From: Neobacillus drentensis
GTDB taxonomy: Bacteria > Bacillota > Bacilli > Bacillales > Cytobacillaceae
DNA: 64,000 bases
Assembly: GCF_021560175.1 (NCBI RefSeq)
Contig: NZ_CP091110.1
Coordinates: 672,001-736,000 of the forward strand
Direction of reading: 5' to 3'
A model generated the notes under the pieces. The model saw nothing but the letters and a program-made list of their open reading frames with translations, had not been told where the DNA came from and made no database searches. Shown one piece after another: positions 8,813 to 16,504 of the stretch (its first letter is position 1; every line of letters begins with the position of its first letter). A program made the translations under genes and the position numbers.

Positions 8813-9300
8813 TGTCAATGACCACGATTCAGCCATCTATCGAATCGGTTCAACAATCGTTAGAGCAAATGATTCAAACAACCAACAGCCTTTCAGAGGA
8901 GACCATTCGCTGGAAACCAAGCGAGGAAGAATGGTCCATCATGGAAATCTTATGTCATGTCTTAGAAGCTATTCCCTATTGGATTAGTGAAATAAACTAT
9001 TTAAAAGCCAATCCTGGAGCGGAATGGGGAAGAAATCACCTGCAGCAAGCACGTCTAGATGCAGTTGCAGCTGCGGATCAGCGAAGTGTGGAAGAAATCG
9101 TTAACGAACTTACTAGATTAAAAGATCAAGTGGAAGTGGAATTTAGCAGCTTAGATAGCGCTGACCTAGCAGCGGAAGCGCCAAGCCGCAATCCTAATTT
9201 TGGAACAAAACCAATTTCGTTTATTGTGAACCACTTAATTGTGGAGCATGCGAGTAAGCATTTTGGACAAATTCAACGCAATCTATCGAAACTAGGTTAG
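8812..9300 (+). CDS. DinB-fold protein, candidate bacillithiol-dependent maleylpyruvate isomerase
   Basis: A 162-residue four-helix-bundle protein of the DinB/YfiT superfamily. The metal-binding histidine triad is visible: His49 in EILCHVLEA, and His146 and His150 in VEHASKHFGQ. In actinobacteria the mycothiol-dependent maleylpyruvate isomerase of the gentisate pathway is a DinB-superfamily protein, and many Bacillus DinB proteins are bacillithiol transferases. Position between the hydrolase and the dioxygenase fills the missing isomerase step exactly. Seen: fold motif and operon position. Inferred: isomerisation of maleylpyruvate to fumarylpyruvate using bacillithiol. The alternative is a DinB detoxification enzyme of unrelated role. 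Confidence 0.75.
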   Translation: MSMTTIQPSIESVQQSLEQMIQTTNSLSEETIRWKPSEEEWSIMEILCHVLEAIPYWISEINYLKANPGAEWGRNHLQQARLDAVAAADQRSVEEIVNELTRLKDQVEVEFSSLDSADLAAEAPSRNPNFGTKPISFIVNHLIVEHASKHFGQIQRNLSKLG

Positions 9301-9318
9301 TATAGGGAGGGTTTTTTT

Positions 9319-10431
9319 ATGGCTGAGAAAACAGAATTTATGATTAGTAAACTAGTATTGGACTTTAATAAGGATCTTGAACAATATAATCTGGGACCTC
9401 TTTGGGAGGCAATTCCGGCTTTAATGCATAAACAGCCAGAACCACAGGCACAGGCTTATTTGTGGAAAGGCGAAGTGATTTATAAAAAATTAATGGAAGC
9501 TTCCACGATCTTCACTCCTGATCGCGGCGGAGAAAGAAGAGCGATTTATTTCCAAAACCCAGGCTTAACGTACCGTCAGCCTTGGGGCTGGGCTTCGACG
9601 ACACAAACTCTTTATGCAGCAGCACAATTAATCTTACCAGGAGAGAAAGCTCCATCCCATCGTCATTCACAAGCCGCCCTGCGTTTTATTACACATGGTG
9701 AAGGGGCTTATACGATTGTCCAAGGTGAGCGGATTTTCATGGAAGAAGGAGACTTCTTGATTACCCCAAAGAATCTTTGGCATGGTCACGGTCATATAGG
9801 TGATAAGCCAATGATTTGGATGGATGTGCTGGATATCCCAGTAATTTATTCCATGGGTGGTACCTTCTTTGAGCCATATCCAGAAAAACTAGAAGAACCA
9901 AAAGTACCAGATAACATCTCTTCTCACCGCTATGAGGGTGGAATGGTTCGGCCAATCAGTGACCGCTATCCAAAGTCTGCTCCGCTTGGTGCATATAAAT
10001 GGAACAAAACAGAAGATGCGATTATCGGTTTAAGCAGGTATGAGCCAGATCTTTATGATGGATATGCAGTAGAGTACATTAACCCATCAACGGGAGAAAC
10101 GGCGAATAAAAATATTGCATCCTGGATGCAGAAGCTTCCGAAAGGATATCATTCTAAAGCACATCGCCACACCCATGCGACCATTTATAATGTATATAAA
10201 GGGTCAGGATACAGTGTTATCAACGGTGTCCGTTTTGACTGGTCAGCAGGAGACTATTTTGTCGTTCCAAACTGGGCATGGCATGAGCATGTAGCAGACG
10301 AAGATTCCTATCTATTCTCAGTCAGTGACCTGCCAATCATGGAACAATTTGACCTTGAGCAATCACAAGCATACGAACAAAATAAAGGCCATCAAACCAT
10401 CATCGGAGAATTCAAACCAAAATTAGCCTAA
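9319..10431 (+). CDS. Gentisate 1,2-dioxygenase
   Basis: Fe(II) ring-cleaving enzyme that converts gentisate and O2 to maleylpyruvate. It is a 370-residue bicupin. The N-terminal cupin has the metal ligands His114 and His116 (APSHRHSQAALRF) and His155 (KNLWHGHGH). The C-terminal cupin repeats the pattern (KAHRHTHATIYNVYKG, then NWAWHEH). The length and the motif FITHGEGAYTIV match gentisate dioxygenases and the related 1-hydroxy-2-naphthoate and salicylate dioxygenases; the flanking genes favour gentisate. It is the third gene of the operon, 18 bases after the DinB gene, with a TAGGGAGGG ribosome site. No gene that makes gentisate is in the window. Confidence 0.92.
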   Translation: MAEKTEFMISKLVLDFNKDLEQYNLGPLWEAIPALMHKQPEPQAQAYLWKGEVIYKKLMEASTIFTPDRGGERRAIYFQNPGLTYRQPWGWASTTQTLYAAAQLILPGEKAPSHRHSQAALRFITHGEGAYTIVQGERIFMEEGDFLITPKNLWHGHGHIGDKPMIWMDVLDIPVIYSMGGTFFEPYPEKLEEPKVPDNISSHRYEGGMVRPISDRYPKSAPLGAYKWNKTEDAIIGLSRYEPDLYDGYAVEYINPSTGETANKNIASWMQKLPKGYHSKAHRHTHATIYNVYKGSGYSVINGVRFDWSAGDYFVVPNWAWHEHVADEDSYLFSVSDLPIMEQFDLEQSQAYEQNKGHQTIIGEFKPKLA

Positions 10432-10435
10432 CATG

Positions 10436-10478
10436 AAAAGCCGTACCTTCCATTATATCGAAGGACGGCTTTTCTTTT
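10436..10478 (+). terminator. Terminator of the gentisate operon
   Basis: AAAAGCCGT (10436-10444) pairs with ACGGCTTTT (10465-10473), with an inner CCTTC/GAAGG stem; T-rich after. Confidence 0.88.
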
Positions 10479-10490
10479 AGGACAGGTGAA

Positions 10491-10541
10491 AGCACGGGGA
10501 CGGTTCTCTTGCTCCAGAAGCATTAGAACCGTCCCTGTGCT
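10491..10541. repeat. Dispersed hairpin repeat, full form (copy 4)
   Basis: AGCACGGGGACGGTTCT pairs with AGAACCGTCCCTGTGCT (one mismatch); the inner loop region has degenerated. It lies between the convergent ends of the gentisate operon and the truncated MFS gene. Confidence 0.85.
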
Positions 10542-10553
10542 TTTCCTGTGCTT

Positions 10554-11757
10554 TTATAGATTGGTGACTTTCATAACAGATTCTAAAGTGGTATCGCTTT
10601 CATGTTTGTGGGCATTCTTTGCTGGTACTAATGCAAGGGCCAATGCTGCTATTAATCCTGGAATGGCGAATGCAATGAAATTCATGTGTATAGGTAAAGT
10701 AATCGATAGGAGGAATCCCCCTAATAGTGGTCCAAGCATACCGCCAATTCTGCCAATACCAGATGCCATCCCTAAGGCAGTGGATCTGACGTATGGAGGG
10801 TAGTATTGGGATACATAGGCCTGTACAATATTTTGTGCACCAATTGTCGCAGCACCTGCAATCGCTACTAAGAGGTAAATCAAAAAGGAATTTCCTCCAA
10901 ATCCCAGGATGGTCAATGCAATTGCACCTGAGGCATACATGGGAACAAGCATCTTTTTGGCACCGTATTTATCACAAAGTCGTCCGATTATCAGCGTTCC
11001 AATAATGGCTCCGCCTTGAAGAGCAATTAAGAAAGCTAAACTTGAATTTAGTCCATATCCAGCTTCAATCATTAATTTTGGAAGCCATGTATTTAAACCG
11101 TAAACCATCAATAAGCAGCTGAAAAAGGCCACCCAAAACATAAGGGTACTTAATCCCCTCTTATTTTTAAATAGATCAATAACTGGAAGGCTAGACTCTT
11201 TTGATTTCATTTCTACAAATTCATCATTCTGATTCAATTTCAATTCTGGATTTAACCTTGCAAGAGTGGAAAATAATTTTTCTTTTTTATCTTTTCGAAT
11301 CAAGTAACTAGCCGTTTCCGGTAATTGCTTATGAATAAACGGCAATAGTAATAGAGGCAGGCCTGCAAACCAGAAGATAGATTGCCAGCCGAAATTAGGC
11401 ATTAAAAGAATTCCTAATAAAGGAGCGAGGATTCCTCCGACCGAATAGCCGCACAGCACAATGGAGACGACCATACTTCTCATTGTTTTTGGGGCATAAT
11501 CGGTCAGCAATGCGATGACATTCGGCATGATTCCTCCCAGTCCTAATCCTGCAAAGAAGCGTAAGGTTGAGAAAACAGTAGGTGTATTGGCAAAGCCGCA
11601 TAAGAATGTAAATAAACTAAACAGAATTAACGTAATACTAATAACGCTTTTCCTTCCAATACGATCGGCTAGTGTTCCGAAGAGTATGGCACCGAACATC
11701 ATCCCGTATAATCCATATGTTCCAATCGCACCTGCTTCGACAGGAGAAAGGTGCCAT
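10554..11757 (-). pseudogene. Truncated AAHS-type MFS transporter (5' end lost)
   Basis: Close relative of the intact transporter at 5.2-6.5 kb, with the same motif GTLADRIGRK and the same C-terminal layout. Homology runs upstream of the first ATG (11702) through SPVEAGAIGTYGLYG to a tryptophan at 11754-11756, then stops and an in-frame stop follows at 11778-11780. The first roughly 50 residues, including TM1 and its DG-D signature, the ribosome site and the promoter, are missing. The next bases belong to a malic enzyme gene on the other strand. The remaining frame has no other lesions, which suggests recent loss. The 382-residue open frame from 11702 is unlikely to give a working transporter. 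Confidence 0.85.
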
Positions 11758-12148
11758 AACGAAAGAAATGGTTCGTACTATGAAGCGTAATCCGATTATC
11801 TTTGCCATGGCCAACCCGGTACCTGAGATTATGCCGGAAGAAGCAAAACAAGCGGGAGCCTTGGTAGTAGGCACAGGGCGGTCTGACTATCCAAATCAGA
11901 TCAATAATGTTTTAGCGTTTCCGGGAATTTTCCGCGGGGCATTAGATGTTCGGGCAAAAGAAATCAATGAGGAAATGAAGATTGCAGCTGTCCATGCGAT
12001 AGCTGGTTTAATTTTAGAGGAAGAACTAAATGCGGATTATATCATCCCAAATCCTTTTGATCAGAGGGTAGCAGCACATGTTGCAGAAGCCGTTGCTGCT
12101 GCTGCAATGAAAACAGGCGTTTCAAGAAGGATGGGTGTATTGATTTAG
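11747..12148 (+). pseudogene. 3' fragment of an NAD(P)-dependent malic enzyme
   Basis: The last 130 or so residues of a malic enzyme: GAITKEMVRTM, then NPIIFAMANPVPEIMP, GTGRSDYPNQINNVLAFPGI and the closing helices, all intact. The N-terminal substrate domain and most of the NAD domain (about two thirds of a normal 400-residue protein) are absent. The open frame continues upstream to 11672 only by reading the antisense of the MFS gene, and that part shows no malic enzyme likeness. Malic enzyme converts malate to pyruvate and CO2; this remnant has lost key parts and is presumed inactive. See the junction finding. Confidence 0.85.
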
Positions 12149-12308
12149 TGATACATAGTCTTGGGGGCTTTTTATATTAAAATATTCCTGAAATGTTAAT
12201 GACAATATGAACAAAAAGAGGGACACCAATACATTGAATTCCCATAGGACAGGGACCGCGGCTCCACTCTTCTCTGGCGATCAAATGGATCTTTTACTTA
12301 GAAAAATC

Positions 12309-12348
12309 AAAGGCACAACTAGCTCATTAAACTAGTTGTGCCTTTTTG
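12309..12348 (+). terminator. Terminator after the malic enzyme remnant
   Basis: AAAGGCACAACTAG (12309-12322) pairs perfectly with CTAGTTGTGCCTTT (12332-12345), followed by T residues. Confidence 0.85.
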
Positions 12349-12375
12349 CGCGCAAAACTTCCGATTATCCGCTAT

Positions 12376-12390
12376 GAGAACCGTCCCTTT
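12376..12390. repeat. Remnant of the dispersed hairpin repeat (copy 5)
   Basis: Only the right arm GAGAACCGTCCCTTT remains; no matching left arm is nearby. Confidence 0.65.
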
Positions 12391-12401
12391 ACTTACATTG
12401 T

Positions 12402-12430
12402 TTGACAAAAGCTCAATTAATCAATAGTAT
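12402..12430 (+). promoter_or_regulatory. Promoter of the YaiI/YqxD gene
   Basis: TTGACA (12402-12407), a 17-base spacer, TAGTAT (12425-12430), about 40 bases before the gene. Confidence 0.7.
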
Positions 12431-12468
12431 CACTAGTATTCGAACTTCTTTAGGGGAGAGATATACAG

Positions 12469-12915
12469 ATGAAAATTTATGTGGATGCCGATGCTTGTCC
12501 GGTAAAAGATGTTGTTATTTCTGAGGGTAGGAAGGTAAATATTCCTGTTATTCTTGTTACTAGCTTTTCTCATTTTTCTAATGCAGAGCAACCTTCAGGT
12601 GTGGAAACCATTTATGTTGATTCTGGAGCAGATGCGGCCGATTATCGGATCATGAAGCTGGCAGAAGCTGGGGATATAATTATTACGCAGGATTATGGTC
12701 TTGCTTCGCTAGGTTTAGCAAAAGGAAATATAGTCCTCCATCATAAAGGGTTTCGCTATACAAATGAAAACATTGACCAATTATTACAAACACGCTATTT
12801 TAGTGCAATGGCTCGAAAAAGCGGAAAACGAACAAAAGGACCAAAGCCCTTTACAGCAGAGGATCGCGAGCAATTTAGGATGCTTTTTAAAGAGGTTATC
12901 TCTAGTTTGCAATAA
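12469..12915 (+). CDS. yqxD: YaiI/YqxD family protein (DUF188, UPF0178)
   Basis: A 148-residue cytoplasmic protein with the family hallmarks: the N-terminal [14 protein letters not shown], the aspartates in [11 protein letters not shown] and in ITQDYGLA, and the C-terminal basic [13 protein letters not shown]. The arrangement of acidic residues resembles PIN-like nucleases, but the function of the family is not established. In B. subtilis the gene lies near dnaG and sigA; here it stands alone with its own promoter and an AGGGGAGAG ribosome site. Family call is firm, role unknown. Confidence 0.9.
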   Translation: MKIYVDADACPVKDVVISEGRKVNIPVILVTSFSHFSNAEQPSGVETIYVDSGADAADYRIMKLAEAGDIIITQDYGLASLGLAKGNIVLHHKGFRYTNENIDQLLQTRYFSAMARKSGKRTKGPKPFTAEDREQFRMLFKEVISSLQ

Positions 12916-12950
12916 CTAAGAGAAAGTTCATATTTATTTAAAAATCTTTA

Positions 12951-12979
12951 TTTCGATAGATAGAAAATTATTATATAAT
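12951..12979 (+). promoter_or_regulatory. Candidate promoter of the c-di-GMP riboswitch transcript
   Basis: TTTCGA (12951-12956), a 17-base spacer, perfect TATAAT (12974-12979). The transcript would start about 35 bases before the aptamer. Confidence 0.5.
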
Positions 12980-13021
12980 TTAGACCTGAACACAAGATGT
13001 ATGGTAGAAAAAATAATTCTG

Positions 13022-13107
13022 ATAAAGGCAAACTTCTCCGAAAGGGAAGGACGCAAAGCTATGAGCCTAACCGCAATCTTAGCGTACGGTCGTCTGGCTG
13101 CCAGGTT
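13022..13107 (+). ncRNA. Cyclic di-GMP-I (GEMM-I) riboswitch
   Basis: Hallmark blocks of the GEMM-I aptamer are present in order: AAAGGCAAAC at the 5' end, a first hairpin with the GAAA tetraloop (CTCCGAAAGGGAAG), GGACGCAAAGCTATGAGCCTA in the junction (near 13039-13059), the second hairpin, and the closing TGGCTGCCAGG tetraloop-receptor side. It binds cyclic di-GMP, the second messenger for biofilm and motility decisions. It precedes a secreted protein gene by about 40 bases. Confidence 0.92.
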
Positions 13108-13142
13108 CCATTCTGTGAGCCATGGGTGACAGAGTGGAGGGG
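13108..13142 (+). promoter_or_regulatory. Ribosome-site hairpin, likely expression platform of the riboswitch
   Basis: CCATTCTGT (13108-13116) pairs with ACAGAGTGG (13129-13137, one G-U). The right arm overlaps the first two bases of the ribosome site GGAGGGG (13136-13142) of the GTG start at 13149. No T-run follows, so control is probably at translation rather than by termination. Confidence 0.6.
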
Positions 13143-13148
13143 AAAATA

Positions 13149-14021
13149 GTGAAAAAACTAGTAATCTCAGTAGTTGTCTTTTTCTCGATTTTTGCTGGCG
13201 GTTTAGGATGGAATGTCAAAGCATCGGATACAGAAACGCTGGCTACATGGCTTTGGAATCCATGGAAAGTGGTGAATGATGAATCAGGTACTCTCGCTTT
13301 CCTAGAAGGAAAGCACGTGAACAAAGTCTATTTGCAAATTGACCGTGATATCCCGCTAACCGTTTACCGAAGTTTTATCGAGAAGGCTTCTGCCAAAGGA
13401 ATGAAGATATACGCCCTAGATGGCGGACCTAACTGGGTGGCGCCAAAAGGCGACAGAAACGTAGACCTATTAATGAATTGGCTAAAGACTTATCAAAATG
13501 GATCATCTTCTGATCAAAAATTTGCTGGTGTTCACTTAGATGTTGAACCTTATTTATACAGCGGCTGGTCAACCAATCAGGCTGCTACGGTAAAATCCTA
13601 TCAATCATTATTAATAAAAGCGAACAGCAGTGCAGTTTCGTTAACACTTCCTTTAGAAGCAGACATCCCTTTCTGGTTTGATGAGACTTCCTATAAAAAC
13701 ATTTATGGAAAAGGAACACTTGCTGAATGGGTGATCGCCAATACAAATGGCGTCACTATTATGGCTTACCGTGATTCAGCACCCATGATTATTGACTTAG
13801 TCAAAAATGAAATAGCCCTTGCGGGAAAATACAATAAACAGCTTGTTATTGGTGTAGAAACAGGACAGACTGATGAAGGTGGAGCAATCTCCTTTTTTGA
13901 AGAAGGCGAAGCATACATGAACCAGGAATTGGCGAAAGTAAAAAGCTTCTATACCGGTACGCCTGGGTACAGCGGAGTAGCTGTTCACCATGTTGGCAGC
14001 TGGGAGACAATGAAACCATAA
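13149..14021 (+). CDS. Secreted protein, putative glycoside-hydrolase-like TIM barrel, under c-di-GMP control
   Basis: 290 residues from GTG 13149, chosen because GGAGGGG lies 6 bases before it; an upstream in-frame ATG (13122) falls inside the leader hairpin. An N-terminal signal peptide is clear (KK, then a hydrophobic run to about residue 20, likely cleavage after VKA). The mature part alternates beta-strand-like and helical segments, and has the acidic motif GVHLDVEPY (Asp131, Glu133), which resembles active-site strands of sugar-cleaving barrels. The exact family was not recognised. The riboswitch suggests a role in an extracellular matrix or cell surface process, for instance trimming an exopolysaccharide (inference). 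No synthase genes are nearby. Confidence 0.75.
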   Translation: MKKLVISVVVFFSIFAGGLGWNVKASDTETLATWLWNPWKVVNDESGTLAFLEGKHVNKVYLQIDRDIPLTVYRSFIEKASAKGMKIYALDGGPNWVAPKGDRNVDLLMNWLKTYQNGSSSDQKFAGVHLDVEPYLYSGWSTNQAATVKSYQSLLIKANSSAVSLTLPLEADIPFWFDETSYKNIYGKGTLAEWVIANTNGVTIMAYRDSAPMIIDLVKNEIALAGKYNKQLVIGVETGQTDEGGAISFFEEGEAYMNQELAKVKSFYTGTPGYSGVAVHHVGSWETMKP

Positions 14022-14066
14022 AAAAATAGCAGCGTCCGTCAATGTTGATGGGGCTGCTATTTTTTG
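14021..14066. terminator. Bidirectional terminator between convergent genes
   Basis: AAAAAATAGCAGC (14021-14033) pairs with GCTGCTATTTTTT (14053-14065). A- and T-runs on both sides let it serve the secreted-protein gene and the convergent phosphodiesterase gene. Confidence 0.85.
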
Positions 14067-14124
14067 TTTGTTTTTATATAAATTCAGCGTAATTAGAAAG
14101 CCGAATAGCAATTATCATACATCA

Positions 14125-15351
14125 CTATTGGCCTTTTGCTGTTTTCTCAGGTTCTGTTTGAAACGAACCGGTCACATAATATTGGCTAGAGACCGCATGA
14201 GCCCGGTAATAATATTTTGTACCAGGCTTTAATCCGACAAATTCAACACTTACGATAAAATCATGCTGATCATCAGCATGGCTGGTTTTATCAAGAAGAT
14301 TTGTTTTAAAATGGCTGTCAGTTGAAATTTCAAATTGTACTCTTGTATCTCCATTGGTACGAGCCCACAAAATAGCGGATGAGTTGGTAACTTGACCGTT
14401 GGCTGCTCCATGTGAGATAAATGGCTTTTCTAGTAAATCCACGAGTTGGTCGGTCGTATTGGTGAACTCACCGTCCACACCAAGCGAAAGCAATGAAACC
14501 ATTTCATACTGAGAATTGACGGTCCACGGATGGACGAGAAGGTGATTCTGATGAGCGGCCTTCATCAACTTCCGAGACACAAACCCCTTATAGGGACCGA
14601 TTCCAGCAGCATATTCCGAGATTCGCTTGAATTCTTGGTGCAAATTCTTACCTGCAAGCGTCCTTCCTTTATAAAGCTGAATCACTTTTACTTTAGGAGC
14701 GAGGCTAATCAATTTACGAAGACTTTGTTCACTGAATGATTCCAAAAAAAGATTCCGGTCATCGAGAACATCGGTCTTTTTTAAAGTTTCTATTACTTTC
14801 TCTTCCATACCAGGGTACACGCCCGGTGTTTTTGTTTCAATATAAATACCGACTCTTCCATTTCCATACTGTTTTACAAATTGGATGGCTTCCTCAAGGG
14901 TGGGGACATGCTGCCCAATGTATTCTGTTTTTGCCTGAGCGGGATATGCTCCATTAAACCAAGAGCCTGCATCCAAACGTCTGATTTCTTCGAGTGAAAA
15001 ATCGTTTACCCGCCATGGAGAACGATTCGGAAAAAGTTTTTTGGCATTGGTCGTCCTTGCCAGTGCTTCATCATGCATGGCAATTAACTGGCCGTCCTTC
15101 GTCATTTGTAAATCTAATTCTATATAATCAGCCTTCATTAGTATTGCCTGCTTATAGGTTGCTAGTGTATTTTCCGGTCCGTAGGCAGACGCCCCTCGAT
15201 GAGCAATAACAATAACATCCGTCGAAATAGGGCGCAAGTCCATTTGTCTATAGTTAATCTTTGTGCTTTGAAGTGACTGTGCTAAAACGAAGTAGGGAGA
15301 AGCTGTAATAAGACAAACTAGACCAGCAAGCAAGCTTTTTTTCAACCTCAT
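14125..15351 (-). CDS. Secreted glycerophosphodiester phosphodiesterase with C-terminal PhoD-N/fibronectin-like domain
   Basis: Hydrolyses glycerophosphodiesters (from phospholipids or teichoic acid) to glycerol-3-phosphate and an alcohol, outside the membrane. The signal peptide ends near residue 24 (FVLAQS). The GDPD domain (about 45-300) shows His51-Arg52 in IAHRGASAYGPEN, Glu78 and Asp80 in IELDL, and His93 in AMHDE. The C-terminal 100 residues (GQVTNSSAILWARTNG, then GLKPGTKYYYRAHA) resemble the beta-sandwich domain at the front of PhoD-type alkaline phosphatases, an unusual partner. Start ATG 15351 follows AGGAG. It could serve phosphate scavenging, but no Pho box was identified. Confidence 0.88.
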   Translation of the reverse strand: MRLKKSLLAGLVCLITASPYFVLAQSLQSTKINYRQMDLRPISTDVIVIAHRGASAYGPENTLATYKQAILMKADYIELDLQMTKDGQLIAMHDEALARTTNAKKLFPNRSPWRVNDFSLEEIRRLDAGSWFNGAYPAQAKTEYIGQHVPTLEEAIQFVKQYGNGRVGIYIETKTPGVYPGMEEKVIETLKKTDVLDDRNLFLESFSEQSLRKLISLAPKVKVIQLYKGRTLAGKNLHQEFKRISEYAAGIGPYKGFVSRKLMKAAHQNHLLVHPWTVNSQYEMVSLLSLGVDGEFTNTTDQLVDLLEKPFISHGAANGQVTNSSAILWARTNGDTRVQFEISTDSHFKTNLLDKTSHADDQHDFIVSVEFVGLKPGTKYYYRAHAVSSQYYVTGSFQTEPEKTAKGQ

Positions 15352-15596
15352 TCAACTCCTAAAAAACAGCGTCTATTTCTATCATGAGCAGAATAATTTT
15401 CACAATGACAAAATAACTAAACAGTTAAGTATCTGGAATATTATCCTATCCAAGAAAGGATTACATTATTAGGTCAAGGGTTGTTAATTTAGCGGCCCTA
15501 CAGATTATTTTGAGGCTAGCGTTTAATGGGAAATAAATAATAAGTAAGAAAAACAAGGATAGGATATGATTAACAATCGATAATCGGGGTGGGAAG

Positions 15597-16306
15597 ATGC
15601 CTGAACAATCGAAGTAATTTTGAGGTCAATTACTTCTTTTAGTTTATTACTTATTGGAGCAAGAATATTAGGTAAACAAACGATATCGCAAATGACATTG
15701 TTTGATTTTGTTGCAGCAATTTCGTTAGGAGCCATTTCAGCAAATTTAGCCTTTAATACTTCTATAAAGGTACATCATACCATTATTGCATTTACTATAT
15801 ATGTAGCAATTATTTTTTTGATTGCTATTATTTCATTAAAAAATAGAAAAGGTAGAAAATTTCTAGCTGGTGATCCAACCATTGTGATACAAAATGGGAA
15901 AGTATTAGAAGGAAACATGAATAAAATGCGTTATACCTTGGATTATTTAAATCAACAGCTAAGGGAAAGAGAAGTTTTTAACATCGAAGAAGTTATCTTT
16001 GCAATCGTTGAAACGAATGGGACATTAACAGTGTTAAAAAAGCCGCAATTTAGAAATGTAACAAGACAGGATTTAATGATTGCGGTAATGCCTGAGCAAA
16101 AGTTACCTATTGAACTTATTATGGATGGCGAAATAATTAAAGAAAATTTAGAACAAAATAATTTAACGTTTTCATGGCTAGAATCGGAGTTAAAAAAGCG
16201 TAATTTAACAAAGCAAGATGTTGTTTATGCAGTAATGGCTGCAAATGGTAATAAGTATGTTGATACATTTAGGGATCATATCTATTCTCCGATCGATAAA
16301 GAATAG
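15597..16306 (+). pseudogene. YetF/DUF421 family membrane protein, apparently frameshifted near the start
   Basis: The body (from 15620) is a clear YetF-type protein: three hydrophobic segments with ARILGKQTISQMTLFDFV, then a two-part cytoplasmic domain (DPTIVIQNGKV, then LREREVFNIEEVIFAIVE). In-frame translation can begin only at TTG 15620, which has no ribosome site. ATG 15597 has a good site (GGGGTGGGAAG) but reads MPEQSK and stops. Adding one base near 15609 would give MPEQIEVILRSITSF, the N-terminus expected for the family. This is either a true 1-bp deletion that inactivates or weakens the gene, or a sequencing error. The family's role is uncertain; some members affect spore germination. 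Confidence 0.8.
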
Positions 16307-16449
16307 TGAATCCCGTAAACCGGTAAAACGGTAAAGTATAATAAATAATAGGGATGACGTAATCGCCCCACCATACAGCGTGATTTTATCCATCTGATGG
16401 TGCATGTCGAAATCTATCTTTGATTGTAAAAATAAAATTCTACAGTCAC

Positions 16450-16477
16450 AAGGGAATTGGCGCCAGCCAATTCCCTT
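16450..16477. terminator. Hairpin downstream of ahpF, possible weak terminator
   Basis: AAGGGAATTGGC (16450-16461) pairs perfectly with GCCAATTCCCTT (16466-16477). It lies 28 bases beyond the ahpF stop but lacks a clear T-run. Its arm resembles the hairpin between ahpC and ahpF. Confidence 0.55.
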
Positions 16478-16504
16478 AATGTGTACGTATAGTAAATGCA
16501 AAAA

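Noticed and set aside
10486..10803. 105-codon plus-strand frame across the hairpin repeat and MFS 3' end
   Set aside because: It reads through the repeat and antisense of the transporter. Not protein-like beyond that.
11672..11746. N-terminal 25 codons of the malic enzyme open frame
   Set aside because: They are antisense to the MFS remnant and do not resemble malic enzyme; the real homology starts at about 11747.
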